From Pseudomonadota bacterium (GTDB taxonomy: Bacteria > Pseudomonadota > Gammaproteobacteria > Burkholderiales > Burkholderiaceae_B): a stretch of 7,834 nucleotides of DNA. Under the pieces are notes generated by a model. That model had not been told where the DNA came from. It ran no database searches and worked only from the letters and a program-made list of their open reading frames with translations. Below, piece after piece: positions 6,080 through 7,834 of this stretch. The first letter of the stretch is position 1, and each line of letters starts with the position of its first letter. The stretch spans positions 1 through 7,834 of the forward strand of contig JAEYVD010000707.1 in assembly GCA_023432075.1 (NCBI GenBank), in the 5' to 3' direction. The position numbers and the translations under genes were made by a program.

Positions 6080-7834
<1,755 letters not shown>

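Overview
The window is GC-rich and densely coding, with no mobile element, RNA gene or CRISPR array that I could see. The gene content (a Bug-type periplasmic receptor, a SpeG-like acetyltransferase, an M81/MlrC peptidase and a stand-alone ThDP enzyme) suggests a betaproteobacterium of the Burkholderiales, most likely an Alcaligenaceae member such as Achromobacter or Bordetella. This placement is inferred from gene families and base composition, not from a marker gene.

Layout, left to right. (1) 1-1091, minus strand: the first 363 codons of an M81 (MlrC-type) metallopeptidase, cut by the left edge. (2) 1092-1274: a 183-bp divergent promoter region. (3) 1275-1859, plus strand: speG, spermidine N-acetyltransferase, the only plus-strand gene. 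(4) A perfect 9-bp hairpin at 1846-1870 lies between the convergent ends of speG and the next gene. (5) 4974 down to 1899, minus strand: a tight three-gene unit in the order ThDP-dependent acetolactate-synthase-like enzyme, Bug/TctC periplasmic solute receptor, NIPSNAP-domain protein, with gaps of 50 and 32 bases. (6) 4975-5100: a 126-bp non-coding region holding helically phased repeats and a palindrome. (7) 5101-6000, minus strand: an AraC-family regulator whose start is most likely TTG. (8) 6080-7834, minus strand: a Zn/Cd/Pb-exporting P1B-2 ATPase (ZntA/CadA type), cut at its N-terminus by the right edge.

How the genes may work together: the AraC regulator, ThDP enzyme, Bug receptor and NIPSNAP protein lie head to tail and look like one regulated unit. 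In it the receptor would bind a small carboxylate in the periplasm, the ThDP enzyme would decarboxylate or ligate a 2-oxo acid, and the regulator would sense the substrate. The substrate cannot be read from the sequence. The receptor has no TctA/TctB membrane partners here. The M81 peptidase, SpeG and the metal ATPase look like independent neighbours.

No clearly new biological system is visible. The least ordinary item is the four-gene regulator/ThDP/Bug/NIPSNAP cluster, whose ThDP enzyme has a His at the position where biosynthetic acetolactate synthases carry a specificity-setting Trp.
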